Source: Armatimonadota bacterium (GTDB lineage Bacteria; Armatimonadota; Fimbriimonadia; Fimbriimonadales; Fimbriimonadaceae). From it: DNA of 64,000 bases. Both the position numbers and the translations under genes were made by a program. Below are positions 33,577 to 42,340 of the stretch, one piece after another (within the stretch, counting starts at the first letter, position 1; every line of letters starts with the position of its first letter). The notes beneath the pieces were generated by a model that was not told where the DNA came from, did not search any database, and saw only the letters and a program-made list of their open reading frames with translations. Location: NCBI GenBank assembly GCA_037138755.1, contig JBAXHT010000001.1, forward strand, positions 529,805 through 593,804. The letters run 5' to 3'.

Positions 33577-34143
33577 CTACTTTTTAACACGTTCGAGGTA
33601 AGAACCGCTACGGGTATCTACCTTTAAAATGTCCCCAATGTTAATATGGAACGGAACCTGAATGGTTGCACCGCTCTCCATCTTCGCTGCTTTGGTGGCT
33701 CCGCCGCTAACCGTGTTGCCGCGCTCGCCTGGATCTGTTTCAACGACCTCGAGCTCCACAAAGTTCGGTAGTTCGTATCCCAGAACCTCACCCTTAACCT
33801 GAATGCAGATGATTTCCATGTCTTCCTTCAGGAAGTCAGCTTGATCGCCGAGCACACTTGCTTCGATGACGATCTGCTCGTAGGAGTCCATGTCCATCAG
33901 AGTGACGTTGTTCATTTGTCGGAACAAGAACTGCATTTTCATCTTTTCGATGAACACGGGCTCGATCTTTTCGCCTGAGCGGAAGGTCTTCTCCAAGACC
34001 TGACCAGTCTTGATCTTGCGAAGCTTGGTGCGGACGAATGCGCCACCCTTTCCGGGCTTAACGTGCTGGAATTCGATGAGCGTCCAAGTGTCGCCGTCCA
34101 TCTGAAACGCCATGCCTGTCTTAAAATCGCTTGTATCTGCCAA
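33577..34143 (-). CDS. efp: elongation factor P
   Basis: EF-P helps the ribosome through polyproline stretches. The 188-residue protein has the exposed lysine loop KPGKGGAF with Lys32 (the residue modified in many bacteria), and the normal three-domain length. It starts at TTG with AGGAG nine bases upstream. No epmA/epmB or other modification gene is adjacent; instead it opens an operon with a membrane protein, an rtcA-like gene and a barrel protein. Confidence 0.95.
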   Translation of the reverse strand: MADTSDFKTGMAFQMDGDTWTLIEFQHVKPGKGGAFVRTKLRKIKTGQVLEKTFRSGEKIEPVFIEKMKMQFLFRQMNNVTLMDMDSYEQIVIEASVLGDQADFLKEDMEIICIQVKGEVLGYELPNFVELEVVETDPGERGNTVSGGATKAAKMESGATIQVPFHINIGDILKVDTRSGSYLERVKK

Positions 34144-34278
34144 TGTAGTTATCTCCTAAGTGGGTCGCCGAGGCGAGAAAGTTCAACCTATTTTGGCATT
34201 TTGTGGGGCTTCACTGCCCGTGCAATACGGATTTGTCGCTCCCCAGGTTTCCGACGTGCCAAGTAAACTAGGGTTTCG

Positions 34279-34620
34279 ATGGTAGAACTGGAGACTTTCC
34301 CCAACCCCAACCCCGGACGCAACTACACGATCATGCACGTGAATCCTGAGTTCACCAGCGTTTGCCCCAAGACGGGTCTGCCGGATTTTGCTACTATCGA
34401 ACTGGAATACGTCCCCGGCGACACTTGCATCGAGCTGAAGAGCCTGAAGTATTACTATCTCGACTTCCGCAACAAGGGGATCTTTTACGAAGCCGTCACG
34501 AACCAGATGCTCGATGACCTCGTGGCCGCTTGCAATCCGCGCTGGATGCGCGTGACAGGGCGATTTGCGGCCCGTGGCGGAATTAGTTCAGTGATCACCG
34601 CAGAGACGGGAGCGAAGTAG
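34279..34620 (+). CDS. queF: 7-cyano-7-deazaguanine reductase QueF (short form)
   Basis: QueF reduces the nitrile preQ0 to preQ1 with NADPH, in queuosine tRNA modification. The 113-residue protein is the single-domain form. It has the catalytic Cys29 ([13 protein letters not shown]), Asp36, and the [14 protein letters not shown] substrate motif with Glu52. It is divergent from efp and does not sit next to other que genes; folE2 (4881) is the only other related gene here. Confidence 0.94.
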   Translation: MVELETFPNPNPGRNYTIMHVNPEFTSVCPKTGLPDFATIELEYVPGDTCIELKSLKYYYLDFRNKGIFYEAVTNQMLDDLVAACNPRWMRVTGRFAARGGISSVITAETGAK

Positions 34621-34691
34621 CAGTCAGGCTTAAGTCTTCAGATATTAGTCTGAGGAGCTAATTGTCGCCAATACTTCCTTGACAATGCAAA

Positions 34692-34716
34692 AGCCCCCAG
34701 CGTCGAGCTGAGGGCT
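34692..34716. terminator. hairpin between queF and the porin gene
   Basis: AGCCCCCAGC (34692-34701) pairs with GCTGAGGGCT (34707-34716) with one mismatch. It lies between the convergent stop codons of queF and the porin gene and may serve both. Confidence 0.55.
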
Positions 34717-34742
34717 GAGAACTGAAAGCTGACGGCTTTCCC

Positions 34743-35840
34743 TTAGAACTTGATCGTGTGCGCAACGGTCAGCGTCATGTGATTCCGTGCGTTGTCACCA
34801 GCGAATAGGTTGAAGTTCGACTGATCCTGTCGGAGTTCGAATCGCAGTGAAGCGGCTTCTGCGGTCTTGATTGCGTAGGTTGCAGTGATCGAGCTGAGTC
34901 GTCCGCCGAGGCCTCGAAGACCGTCGCCATCGTCAATCACCGAGTAGCGAAGACCGAAGTCACGGGTGTCGCTAAGACTGTGGTTGCTGAAGACGCTGTA
35001 TCCTGACCACTTTCCGTCGGCTGCGCCGGCATCAAGTGCTTTAGCGGTTGCCCAGTCAGCGTTAACTGCCAGCGTGTGCTTTGCGGAGACTTTGTAGGTG
35101 CCGACGAAGTCGATCATACTGACGTTTGTCTGGCCCGGTGCGGTGAAGCCGATTCCGTTGTTGTTTCCGGTCTCGTTTCCGCCAATCCAGTTGAGTGAGG
35201 TCGTGAGCTTATCGCTCTGAACCTTGCTGTAACTGAGACCAAGGGTCTTAGAGCCGTTGTCGTCGTCGCTGATGTTCCAACCGTTGACGGCATAGAATCC
35301 GAACGTGGTCGACTCGTTGATCGGCTTAGTCATGCGGAGACCGACGTGCCAGAACGGCTGTGAGTAATTGAACAGCGGAGAGATCGAATAGTTCATGTTA
35401 TCGACCGCGTAGACGCTTTCGTAACCGATCCAGGTGTTGAACTTACCGAAATCCCAGGTCGTGCCATCTGCAGCAGCATAGGTGAGGTATCCCTGTTGGA
35501 AAAGCTTGGTTGGGCTGACTGCGTTGGATGTGACGGCCGCAGCTTGGGAGTTGTCCAAACCTGCGTTGACCTCAAAGTTTCGACCGGTGCCGAAGTCGAA
35601 GGTGAATCCGTAAGGGTTTTTCGCGGTTGCGCCCTTCTGTACTCGGACCACAGCGTTGGCAAGAGAGAAATTGTTCTGGGTGAAGTCGTAACCTCGACCA
35701 GCAACTGCTGCACCAACGGCTGGCTTGTTGAAGTCGTACTGGTAGTAGAAGTCAACCCATCCGCTGACTTTGATGTCGTCTCCCGCAAATGCGGTCGAGA
35801 AGGCGGCGAGGGCGATAGCGGCTGCTAGAATTCGTTTCAT
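34743..35840 (-). CDS. outer-membrane porin (BBP2-like)
   Basis: A 365-residue exported protein: signal peptide ILAAAIALAAFSTAFA, then a barrel that begins DIKVSGWVDFYYQYDF, the standard start of putative beta-barrel porin-2 proteins. It ends in AHTIKF with terminal Phe for outer-membrane insertion. Alternating short strands, abundant Asn/Ser/Thr/Gly and aromatic belts run through it. It probably forms a diffusion channel. The gene is flanked by terminators, so it is expressed alone. Confidence 0.87.
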   Translation of the reverse strand: MKRILAAAIALAAFSTAFAGDDIKVSGWVDFYYQYDFNKPAVGAAVAGRGYDFTQNNFSLANAVVRVQKGATAKNPYGFTFDFGTGRNFEVNAGLDNSQAAAVTSNAVSPTKLFQQGYLTYAAADGTTWDFGKFNTWIGYESVYAVDNMNYSISPLFNYSQPFWHVGLRMTKPINESTTFGFYAVNGWNISDDDNGSKTLGLSYSKVQSDKLTTSLNWIGGNETGNNNGIGFTAPGQTNVSMIDFVGTYKVSAKHTLAVNADWATAKALDAGAADGKWSGYSVFSNHSLSDTRDFGLRYSVIDDGDGLRGLGGRLSSITATYAIKTAEAASLRFELRQDQSNFNLFAGDNARNHMTLTVAHTIKF

Positions 35841-35923
35841 TTGTCGCGTTTCCGGTTTTGTCAGGCAACATGGCCTTATCAGAAAACATCGGCGTTTACT
35901 GGTAATTTCTACAGGTTAAACGA

Positions 35924-35953
35924 AAAGGAATCTGCTGTCAAGCAGATTCCTTT
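35924..35953 (-). terminator. 13-bp terminator after the A-type Fe-S carrier gene
   Basis: Arms 35924-35936 and 35941-35953, four-base loop, perfect match. On the minus strand it is followed by a T-rich run, as expected for an intrinsic terminator of the gene ending at 36019. Confidence 0.82.
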
Positions 35954-36018
35954 GATTTCGCACTATTTGAGGGAAACTGGAGCCTATTTTCGCGGATTTT
36001 GACGTTATCTTGACTGAA

Positions 36019-36411
36019 CTAGCCGCAACCGCCGCTTCCACAACCACCGGAACCGCATCCGCCGCCAGATCCACATCCAGAACCTTCGGTCTTGAAGGAG
36101 TTTCCGCAGCCACAGGACGACGTTGCATTGGGGTTTTCGATCTTAAATCCGCCGCCCAGCACGTCGTCAACGTAGTCGACGGACGATCCTTCCATGTAAC
36201 CAAGGCTGAGCGTATCAATCAGAAGACGAACTCCATCTTGCTCAAACACTTTGTCGTCGGCTTCAGGAGGATTGTCGTCGAGAGCCATTCCGTAAGATAG
36301 GCCAGAGCATCCGCCTCCCGCGACCCAAACGCGAAGGGCTGATTCGGTCTTGCCTTGTCCGACCATCAGGTCCTTCAGTTCACATGCTGCTCGTTCGGTT
36401 AACGTAATCAT
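36019..36411 (-). CDS. A-type iron-sulfur carrier (ErpA/SufA/HesB) with Gly/Cys tail
   Basis: A 130-residue member of the HesB/IscA family, which hands Fe-S clusters to target proteins. The three ligands are Cys35 (GGGCSGLSY) and Cys100, Cys102 (SSCGCGNSF), all in place. Family members stop soon after CGCG-x-SF; here about 25 more residues follow, with Gly/Ser repeats holding Cys113, 119, 124 and 129 (GSGCGSGGGCGSGGC). This extra tail could bind metal or an additional cluster. No suf or isc genes are adjacent. A ferredoxin gene lies about 1.3 kb away. Confidence 0.93.
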   Translation of the reverse strand: MITLTERAACELKDLMVGQGKTESALRVWVAGGGCSGLSYGMALDDNPPEADDKVFEQDGVRLLIDTLSLGYMEGSSVDYVDDVLGGGFKIENPNATSSCGCGNSFKTEGSGCGSGGGCGSGGCGSGGCG

Positions 36412-36462
36412 TTTTCGATCTCTCTTATTCTACGATGAATCTTGACCTTTTAATGCAGAAAA

Positions 36463-36484
36463 GGGCGAATCTGGTGATTCACCC
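36463..36484 (-). terminator. hairpin after the TraF-like gene
   Basis: GGGCGAATC (36463-36471) pairs with GATTCACCC (36476-36484) with one mismatch. It lies downstream of the minus-strand gene ending at 36510. Confidence 0.5.
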
Positions 36485-36509
36485 GTTCTTCAGGCTGGAT
36501 GCTGAGCGA

Positions 36510-37619
36510 TTAGAAGCGAATGACCGACGCAAGGGTCAGTGGAGCCTGACCGCCAACCTGCACGTTCAGTCCGCCAAGGCTGACCCCGTAGGTAAACGCA
36601 GTGCGTGAGTTGTAGCCAGCCCTGAGAGCAAAGCTGCGTGAAAACGCGAGTTCCGCGCCATATCGCACTTCCTGTCGACCAGCGGAGTTTCCAAGATCAA
36701 TGAAGTCGGCCGCCATCAGGAGCTTGCCCTTACTGATACCGAGTCCCATGCTAATGGACCGTTTGTAAGGGTCGAATCCATCAGCTGCAATCGGCTGACC
36801 TCCGCCTGGAGATTCAAATGGAAAAACGATTCCAGGCTCGATGAAGTTCTCGATGACTGCGCCAAAGAACACATCGTCAACGTTTGGCAACCGGTAGATG
36901 AACCCAAGGTCCATGCCGAAAGAAGACGACTCTGCGAAGTCCTGCGCGATGCCTGAGCCGTTCTGAACGCCGTTGGCATTGTTGTTCTGGATCGTGTCCT
37001 TGTCGGCAAACTTGTGGGCGTAATAGGACTTGATCTGCTTCGCATTGAATCCGATTGAGAGCTTGCCTGCTTTCGTTTTGACAGTGTTGCCGTAGCCAAC
37101 CTCGACTTGCTGGTAGCCGTATCCGTAAGCATCAAGGCGAGATCCGAGGTCAACGTTGCTTGTGTCTCCGCCTGCCGCCGCCCAGTTTTGCAACTGCTGA
37201 TTCGGACGGCTGTTAATTCCCAACTCACCTCGAACCCCAAGCGCCAAACCGGCAAAGCGAACTCCAAAGTCGGTGTTAACGGCAATCACTTTATCGCCGT
37301 TTGCATAGTCTCGAGCAAGGCTCAAAACTCCGTCGGAGTCGAGTCCACCGTTGCTAAGTTTGCCGACAATGTTGTTCACATCTCCAAATGAAATTCCGTT
37401 GAGCTTGTATCCGAACTGTGGCCATTGCAGCGTGGGAGCCTTGGAGCCAAACGCCAAGAACGCTGGGTTCATTCGGTAGTTGTTTCCGATGTCATAGGGC
37501 AGAGCCAGACCCGCCCCGCCCATGCCCTGAGCACGGGTCCCACCGAAAGTGACGTCGGCAGATGCAAAAGCAGAAATGCCGAAAGTAGCAAGGATCGCGA
37601 GTGAAATTCGATGGTTCAT
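36510..37619 (-). CDS. TraF/PorV-like outer-membrane barrel protein
   Basis: A 369-residue exported protein: signal peptide ISLAILATFGISAFASA, then FGGTRAQGMGGAGLA and NYRMNPAFLAFG, as in the TraF_2 and PorV/FadL-like families. The chain alternates beta strands and ends in LASVIRF with terminal Phe. It is likely a 14-strand outer-membrane barrel for transport or as a scaffold. The frame extends upstream, but the ATG at 37619 alone gives a signal peptide. It lies divergently from the ferredoxin gene. Confidence 0.82.
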   Translation of the reverse strand: MNHRISLAILATFGISAFASADVTFGGTRAQGMGGAGLALPYDIGNNYRMNPAFLAFGSKAPTLQWPQFGYKLNGISFGDVNNIVGKLSNGGLDSDGVLSLARDYANGDKVIAVNTDFGVRFAGLALGVRGELGINSRPNQQLQNWAAAGGDTSNVDLGSRLDAYGYGYQQVEVGYGNTVKTKAGKLSIGFNAKQIKSYYAHKFADKDTIQNNNANGVQNGSGIAQDFAESSSFGMDLGFIYRLPNVDDVFFGAVIENFIEPGIVFPFESPGGGQPIAADGFDPYKRSISMGLGISKGKLLMAADFIDLGNSAGRQEVRYGAELAFSRSFALRAGYNSRTAFTYGVSLGGLNVQVGGQAPLTLASVIRF

Positions 37620-37730
37620 AGGAAGAAGACCTGTAACAAATACTAGGCTCATAAATCCGAAAAATGAACCCCCTTTTTGCGGTTGCAAGGCGAAGCGACG
37701 GGCAACCTTGCTACAATTTAGGTTAGGAAT

Positions 37731-37982
37731 ATGCCCTACATCGTCGCTGAGCCCTGTATCGGAGTAAAAGACAAGTCCTGCATGACTGTTTGCCCAGTTG
37801 ATTGCATTTACGAAACGGACGACCAAGTGGTCATTAATCCCGACGAGTGTATTGACTGCGGACTGTGCGAGGCTGAGTGCCCTGTGACCGCCATCTTTGT
37901 CGACACCGACGTGCCTGCCGAGTGGCGATCTTTCATTGAGAAGAACGCGACTCTTGGTCGAAAATTGTCCGACGAAAAGTAG
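37731..37982 (+). CDS. 7Fe/8Fe ferredoxin (FdxA type)
   Basis: An 83-residue ferredoxin carrying electrons in the cytosol. Cysteines 9, 17, 21, 25 (C-x7-C-x3-CPVDC) match the [3Fe-4S]/[4Fe-4S] FdxA layout, and Cys 40, 43, 46, 50 form the second CIDCGLCEAECP motif. The short C-terminal helix (AEWRSFIEKNATL) is also typical. TACAAT at 37712-37717 may be its -10 box. It is convergent with a PilZ-like gene three bases away. Confidence 0.92.
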   Translation: MPYIVAEPCIGVKDKSCMTVCPVDCIYETDDQVVINPDECIDCGLCEAECPVTAIFVDTDVPAEWRSFIEKNATLGRKLSDEK

Positions 37983-37985
37983 GCG

Positions 37986-38579
37986 TTAGCGCTCGTCCGA
38001 AAGACGTACCCAACGGGCAGTTTCGATCCGGCCCATGCTCGAGATTTGAAGTCCAATTCGGTGTCGCGTCGATTCCTTGCCTTCTTGTCGGCAGTACCGT
38101 ACCTCGGCCTTGCCGATGACGGCTCCAAATTGAGTGTCAACATCAAAGTCAAGAACAGTTCCGCGGGGTATTGCCCCCTCGATCATGCCACCCATGCCCT
38201 TGGCGGAAACATCTAAGATCTGAAGCTCAATCTCCGCGTCACCGAGATGGAGGACTCCGTTGAGTCCCACAATGGAACGTCGGGCTTCTTCGTTTGCCTT
38301 GGTGTATCGTGGCTCGCCAGAAATCCGTAGCACGATGAATCCAGGCGACTGATTCTGTAGTTCGGCAGGAAAGAGTGCTGCGGACTCCACACCATTGACC
38401 GTCACGAAGAACTTCGCGCCAGGGGCAAACCATTCGCTCCCCTGGTAGTCAATCGTAATCTCGGTGTCTGTCATTTGCCGAACCCAGCCAGCAAAGAACT
38501 TCGCGTCAGGAAGACGCTGCAGGCGGACCCTTACATTTACAAAACTCTCAGAACGCTCACCAGAAGCTGCAGTTGCCAT
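37986..38579 (-). CDS. PilZ-domain-like protein, copy 1
   Basis: A 197-residue protein. The C-terminal half looks like PilZ: ILDVSAKGMGGMIEG is the D-x-S-x-x-G motif, followed by strands (FDVDTQFGAVIGKAEVRYC) and RHRIGLQISSM. The Arg motif ahead of it is incomplete (EARRSIVGL instead of RxxxR), so c-di-GMP binding is uncertain. The N-terminal half (about 90 residues) may be a YcgR-N-like beta domain. It starts two bases after the stop of a paralogous gene. The two GGDEF genes at 6812-10204 could supply the ligand. Confidence 0.75.
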   Translation of the reverse strand: MATAASGERSESFVNVRVRLQRLPDAKFFAGWVRQMTDTEITIDYQGSEWFAPGAKFFVTVNGVESAALFPAELQNQSPGFIVLRISGEPRYTKANEEARRSIVGLNGVLHLGDAEIELQILDVSAKGMGGMIEGAIPRGTVLDFDVDTQFGAVIGKAEVRYCRQEGKESTRHRIGLQISSMGRIETARWVRLSDER

Positions 38580-38581
38580 AA

Positions 38582-39199
38582 TTACCCACCCACCAATCGA
38601 ACCCATCTGGCTCGGCTGACTCGATCCATTTCCAGAATCAGTACTCCGCCTTTAACGCCACCCGACTCTTTGTCACTTCTTGAATGTCTAACGTCGCCAC
38701 TTAGGGTGATATCTCCATGAACGGATTTCAGAACAATATTACAAGGCCCCGCGGTGTTTGATGATTGCTGTGAAATGAATCCAAATCCATTCTCTGAAAC
38801 ATCCACAACGGTGATATTGGTAGTTGACCCGTTCCTCAAACACACGATTTCACCTTCGAAACTGCGCACTCGAATTCTGCTTTCCGAAATCAGTGCCCGC
38901 TCTTCGATTTCGGACGTTACTTGTAGAGTGACCTCAGATGCAATAACTTCGGTGACATAAGCTACAAATGTCAAAAGAGAGACAGGTGCGCTGACCTCTA
39001 CGTATAGAAAGTCGCCTTGCCTTACGGCTCGCTTCGAGACAACTTCTATCGTTATTGAGTCTCCGCAAAAATGCTGAGCCCACCCGTAGTGTAAAGAGGC
39101 GTCTTGAAGTCCCTGCAAGCGACAGCGGCGCTGTTGCGTGTTCGAAAGCAACACTTGCTTCCGATCACGTACCTTCCCAGATGTTGCCCCCGTTGCCAT
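38582..39199 (-). CDS. PilZ-domain-like protein, copy 2
   Basis: A 205-residue relative of the following gene. The D-x-S-x-x-G motif is VVDVSENGFGF, and both end in (R)ARWVRL. The basic segment RIRVRSF could be a degenerate RxxxR site. The N-terminal half has the same beta-rich layout (GDFLYVEVSAPVSLLTFVAYV). The two genes are coupled and arose by duplication. Function in c-di-GMP response is inferred from the fold only. Confidence 0.7.
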   Translation of the reverse strand: MATGATSGKVRDRKQVLLSNTQQRRCRLQGLQDASLHYGWAQHFCGDSITIEVVSKRAVRQGDFLYVEVSAPVSLLTFVAYVTEVIASEVTLQVTSEIEERALISESRIRVRSFEGEIVCLRNGSTTNITVVDVSENGFGFISQQSSNTAGPCNIVLKSVHGDITLSGDVRHSRSDKESGGVKGGVLILEMDRVSRARWVRLVGG

Positions 39200-39343
39200 T
39201 GTCTGTTCTAAACTTCCCTTTTTACCGGGGAGTATCCCTAGTAAGTTTGCTGGTTCTGAGAATCCCTAGATTCAAGAGATTCCTCCTCCTAACAGTCTAT
39301 AATTGGCTGGTCTTCAAAAACTTTGGAGAAATTGAAAGTTGAT

Positions 39344-39907
39344 ATGCCCGAACCTGGAGAACCGAACGTAAACCTACGCAAAGCACAGGACCTGTTCGTT
39401 CTCGAATGGGGTCGCATGAGCAGTTCGTGGGGCATCAACCGGACGATGGCGCAGATTCACGCGCTCTTATTCGTCACGGGTCACCCCCTTGAAGTGAACG
39501 AAATCATGGATCGGCTCCAGATTTCCCGTGGAAATGCAAGTATGAACCTGCGCGAGCTCATGGACTGGGGCATCGTTCGCCGTTTCCGCCAACCCGGTGA
39601 CCGCAAGGACACCTACTTCAGCGAGACCGATCCCTATCAGATGTTTCTTCGAGTGGTTCGCGAGCGCAAGCGACGTGAGCTCGATCCAACTGCCGACGCA
39701 ATTCGGGAGGTGCTCCAAAAGCTGCCTGATTCAGACCCTTCCCAAGAAGTCCAAGGACTCCGAACTCGCCTCTCCGCTCTCCTAGAAATCTTCGATCTCA
39801 TTGACGTGGCCTACAACCAGGTCTTTGGAGTGGAGCGAAGCATGGACGAAATTCTCGCCCTGATGAGCTCGGTCAAGATTGACAATCGCAACCTCGGCAG
39901 CAAATAG
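39344..39907 (+). CDS. GbsR/MarR-like transcriptional regulator
   Basis: A 187-residue winged-helix regulator. Residues about 15-95 hold the HTH: MAQIHALLFVTGHPLEVNEIM, then LQISRGNASMNLREL (recognition helix) and a wing RRFRQPGDRKDTYFSE. This is the GbsR layout, a MarR-like group that controls choline/betaine genes in Bacillus. A C-terminal coiled helix would dimerise it. Upstream TTG starts are possible, but the ATG at 39344 is preferred. lon follows 105 bases downstream; its true targets are unknown. Confidence 0.87.
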   Translation: MPEPGEPNVNLRKAQDLFVLEWGRMSSSWGINRTMAQIHALLFVTGHPLEVNEIMDRLQISRGNASMNLRELMDWGIVRRFRQPGDRKDTYFSETDPYQMFLRVVRERKRRELDPTADAIREVLQKLPDSDPSQEVQGLRTRLSALLEIFDLIDVAYNQVFGVERSMDEILALMSSVKIDNRNLGSK

Positions 39908-40012
39908 CCGAAGAAGCAAGTAATCGGGCTAGTTCTGACCCGGTAAAGCCACCGTATCTCATCGTTCCAGGTTCAAAAACCTAGAGTTGAGTGGTAGCTT
40001 GTTCTCATTACT

Positions 40013-42340
40013 ATGGCTCGTTCGGGCATTTCTTCGGCTAAGTCAAAGGTCAATTCGCACCCGCTTGTTGCCGTTCGTGACCAAGTCCAGTTTCCTGGCA
40101 TGATCATGACGTTGATGGTGTCGCGTCCAGCAACTCTGACGGCTCTTGATGCCGCTCTCGCGGGCGATCAATTGGTTGTCGTCGTTCTTCAGCGAGATGG
40201 TTCGGTCGAGAATCCAGCTTTGAGTGACTTGAATTCGGTCGGCACTCTCTCTGAAGTCCTTCACGTGGTACCGCTTCCCGACGGTAGCTCGCGAGCCGTG
40301 CTCCGCGGGTTGAGCCGAGCAAGTGTTTCCGCGCTCGAAAATGGTCGGGTCGGTTATGCCCCGATCAAAAGTTCTGATGGCGACCCACTCACGGTGCTCG
40401 CATCACGCCGTATCCTCACCGAGTGCTTCGCCCTGCTCGCCGCGAACCACCGCCTGGTGCCGCCTGAGAGCATGGAATCGATCGCGGCTGCCCAGACCGA
40501 TTCGGCGTTCGCAGATTCCGTGGCCTTCTTCCTGCCCTGTTCGGCGTCCGAGAAGCAGTCCGTTCTTGAACTAAATGACCTCAACGAAAGGCTGTCTCTT
40601 CTCCTTCGACTCGCGAAACAAGAGGAGAGCTTGATTTCGATTGAGCAAGAAATTCGAGACCAAGTGGACTCCGAAATCGGAAGAGCGCAACGGCAGTTCT
40701 TCCTCAAAGAACAGCTTCGCGCCATCCAAACCGAACTCGGAGGCGATGGGTTGTCCGAATCAGACCGATTCGAAGAACTGGTCGCAGACCTGCCCTCTTC
40801 TGCGAAGCAATGCGCACAATCCGAAATCCGCAAACTCAGAACCGCTGAGTCCGATTCTGCCGAAGCCCAGACCGCCCGCAACTATCTCGAGACCCTCGTC
40901 TCGCTCCCTTGGGGCACTTCAGCGTACGCCGAGATTGATCTTAGACAGGCTCAATCGGCTATGGATACAAACCACTTTGGTCTCGATTCGGTGAAGGAAC
41001 GGATGATTGAGTTCCTCGCTGTCCACAAACTCAACGGCTCCCGCCAGGGGGCGGTTCTGTGTTTCGTCGGCCCTCCTGGAGTGGGCAAAACCAGCGTAGC
41101 CCACACAATTGCCGAAGTATTGGGGCGACCTGCCGTCAACATTGCGCTGGGCGGTCTTAAAGATGAAGCGGAAATTCGTGGTCATCGACGCACCTACGTC
41201 GGTTCGCGCATGGGCAAGATCATGAACGCCATCCGGACGGCAGGCGTGAAGAACCCCGTTTGCATCCTCGATGAAATCGACAAAATGCATGATGGCGCCC
41301 AGGGCGATCCCGCCAGCGCTCTTCTTGAAGTCCTCGACGCGGAGCAGAACCGCGCGTTTGTTGACCACTATCTCGAAGTTCCGTTCGATCTCTCTGAAGT
41401 CCTCTTCATTGCCACAGCGAACTTGCTTGATCGGCTCCCCTGCGCCTTGCTTGATCGACTCGAAGTCATCGAGTTTTCCGGCTACTCTGAAGGGGAACGC
41501 GTTGAGATTGCCCAGCGGCACATTCTTCCGTCCACGGCATCGAGCTCAGGTCTGGGTGTCACTATGCCTCCTCTCACAGAAGAAGCCACTCGGCTTCTAG
41601 CTTCGCAATACTCCCGCGAAACCGGAGTTCGCGGACTGTCGCGAGAGTGCAAACGGCTTGCCCGCAAGCTCGCTACGCTCCAAGCCACCGATCAACCACT
41701 CCCCGCGATCATCGACCCAGCGGCGCTGATCCAGCTGCTCGGTCCTGCACCCATCGATCACCAAGTTTCCCACGCATCCCAGATCGGAACCGCGCATGGC
41801 CTGGTGGTGACGGGCTATGGCGGCGATGTGATGCAAATCGAAGTCGGCCTCGCCCGTCCGCTTGGACCAGAACCTAAGCTCACGCTTACCGGTGCACTTG
41901 GCCCTGTGATGCAGGAGTCCGTTCAAACCGCCCTCAGCTTCGTTCGCTCACAACTTGATTCACGCCAAATCGACTCTCGCTTCGATGTCCATGTCCACCT
42001 TCCCCAAGCCGCGATCCCTAAGGACGGCCCGAGTGCCGGAATCACCCTCGCCATCGCGCTCTTTTCCGCCTTCACCGGCCGCCCCGCTAGCGGCAAAGTC
42101 GCCATGACAGGCGAAATCACTCTCCGTGGTCAAATCCTGCCGGTTGGGGGTTTAAGAGAAAAGATTCTTGCGGCAAAACGGTTTGGTTACGGTACCGTCT
42201 TGTATCCGGGAACCCTTCAGGCCGAGGTCGAACGCATGTCGGAAGAGGTCCGAGAAGGCATTCTGCTCAAGCCAATCAAAACCTTTGAGGAGTCCTTGGA
42301 CTTCGCATTCGACTACGCACAGACGGTCAGCATTCTCTGA
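40013..42340 (+). CDS. lon: ATP-dependent protease Lon
   Basis: A 775-residue LonA protease that degrades misfolded and regulatory proteins in the cytosol. It has an N-terminal substrate domain (1 to about 200), coiled-coil helices (220-270), an AAA+ module with Walker A GPPGVGKT at 353-360 and Walker B CILDEIDKM, and a C-terminal Ser-Lys protease (Ser674 in KDGPSAG, Lys717 in GGLREKIL). The length is near normal. Its 3' end overlaps the convergent nadA by 28 bases. Confidence 0.95.
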   Translation: MARSGISSAKSKVNSHPLVAVRDQVQFPGMIMTLMVSRPATLTALDAALAGDQLVVVVLQRDGSVENPALSDLNSVGTLSEVLHVVPLPDGSSRAVLRGLSRASVSALENGRVGYAPIKSSDGDPLTVLASRRILTECFALLAANHRLVPPESMESIAAAQTDSAFADSVAFFLPCSASEKQSVLELNDLNERLSLLLRLAKQEESLISIEQEIRDQVDSEIGRAQRQFFLKEQLRAIQTELGGDGLSESDRFEELVADLPSSAKQCAQSEIRKLRTAESDSAEAQTARNYLETLVSLPWGTSAYAEIDLRQAQSAMDTNHFGLDSVKERMIEFLAVHKLNGSRQGAVLCFVGPPGVGKTSVAHTIAEVLGRPAVNIALGGLKDEAEIRGHRRTYVGSRMGKIMNAIRTAGVKNPVCILDEIDKMHDGAQGDPASALLEVLDAEQNRAFVDHYLEVPFDLSEVLFIATANLLDRLPCALLDRLEVIEFSGYSEGERVEIAQRHILPSTASSSGLGVTMPPLTEEATRLLASQYSRETGVRGLSRECKRLARKLATLQATDQPLPAIIDPAALIQLLGPAPIDHQVSHASQIGTAHGLVVTGYGGDVMQIEVGLARPLGPEPKLTLTGALGPVMQESVQTALSFVRSQLDSRQIDSRFDVHVHLPQAAIPKDGPSAGITLAIALFSAFTGRPASGKVAMTGEITLRGQILPVGGLREKILAAKRFGYGTVLYPGTLQAEVERMSEEVREGILLKPIKTFEESLDFAFDYAQTVSIL

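Noticed and set aside
39965-39995. heat-shock operator (HAIR/CIRCE) upstream of lon
   Set aside because: Only a short AGGTT/AACCT pairing and one TTGAGT half site are present; neither matches the full operator.
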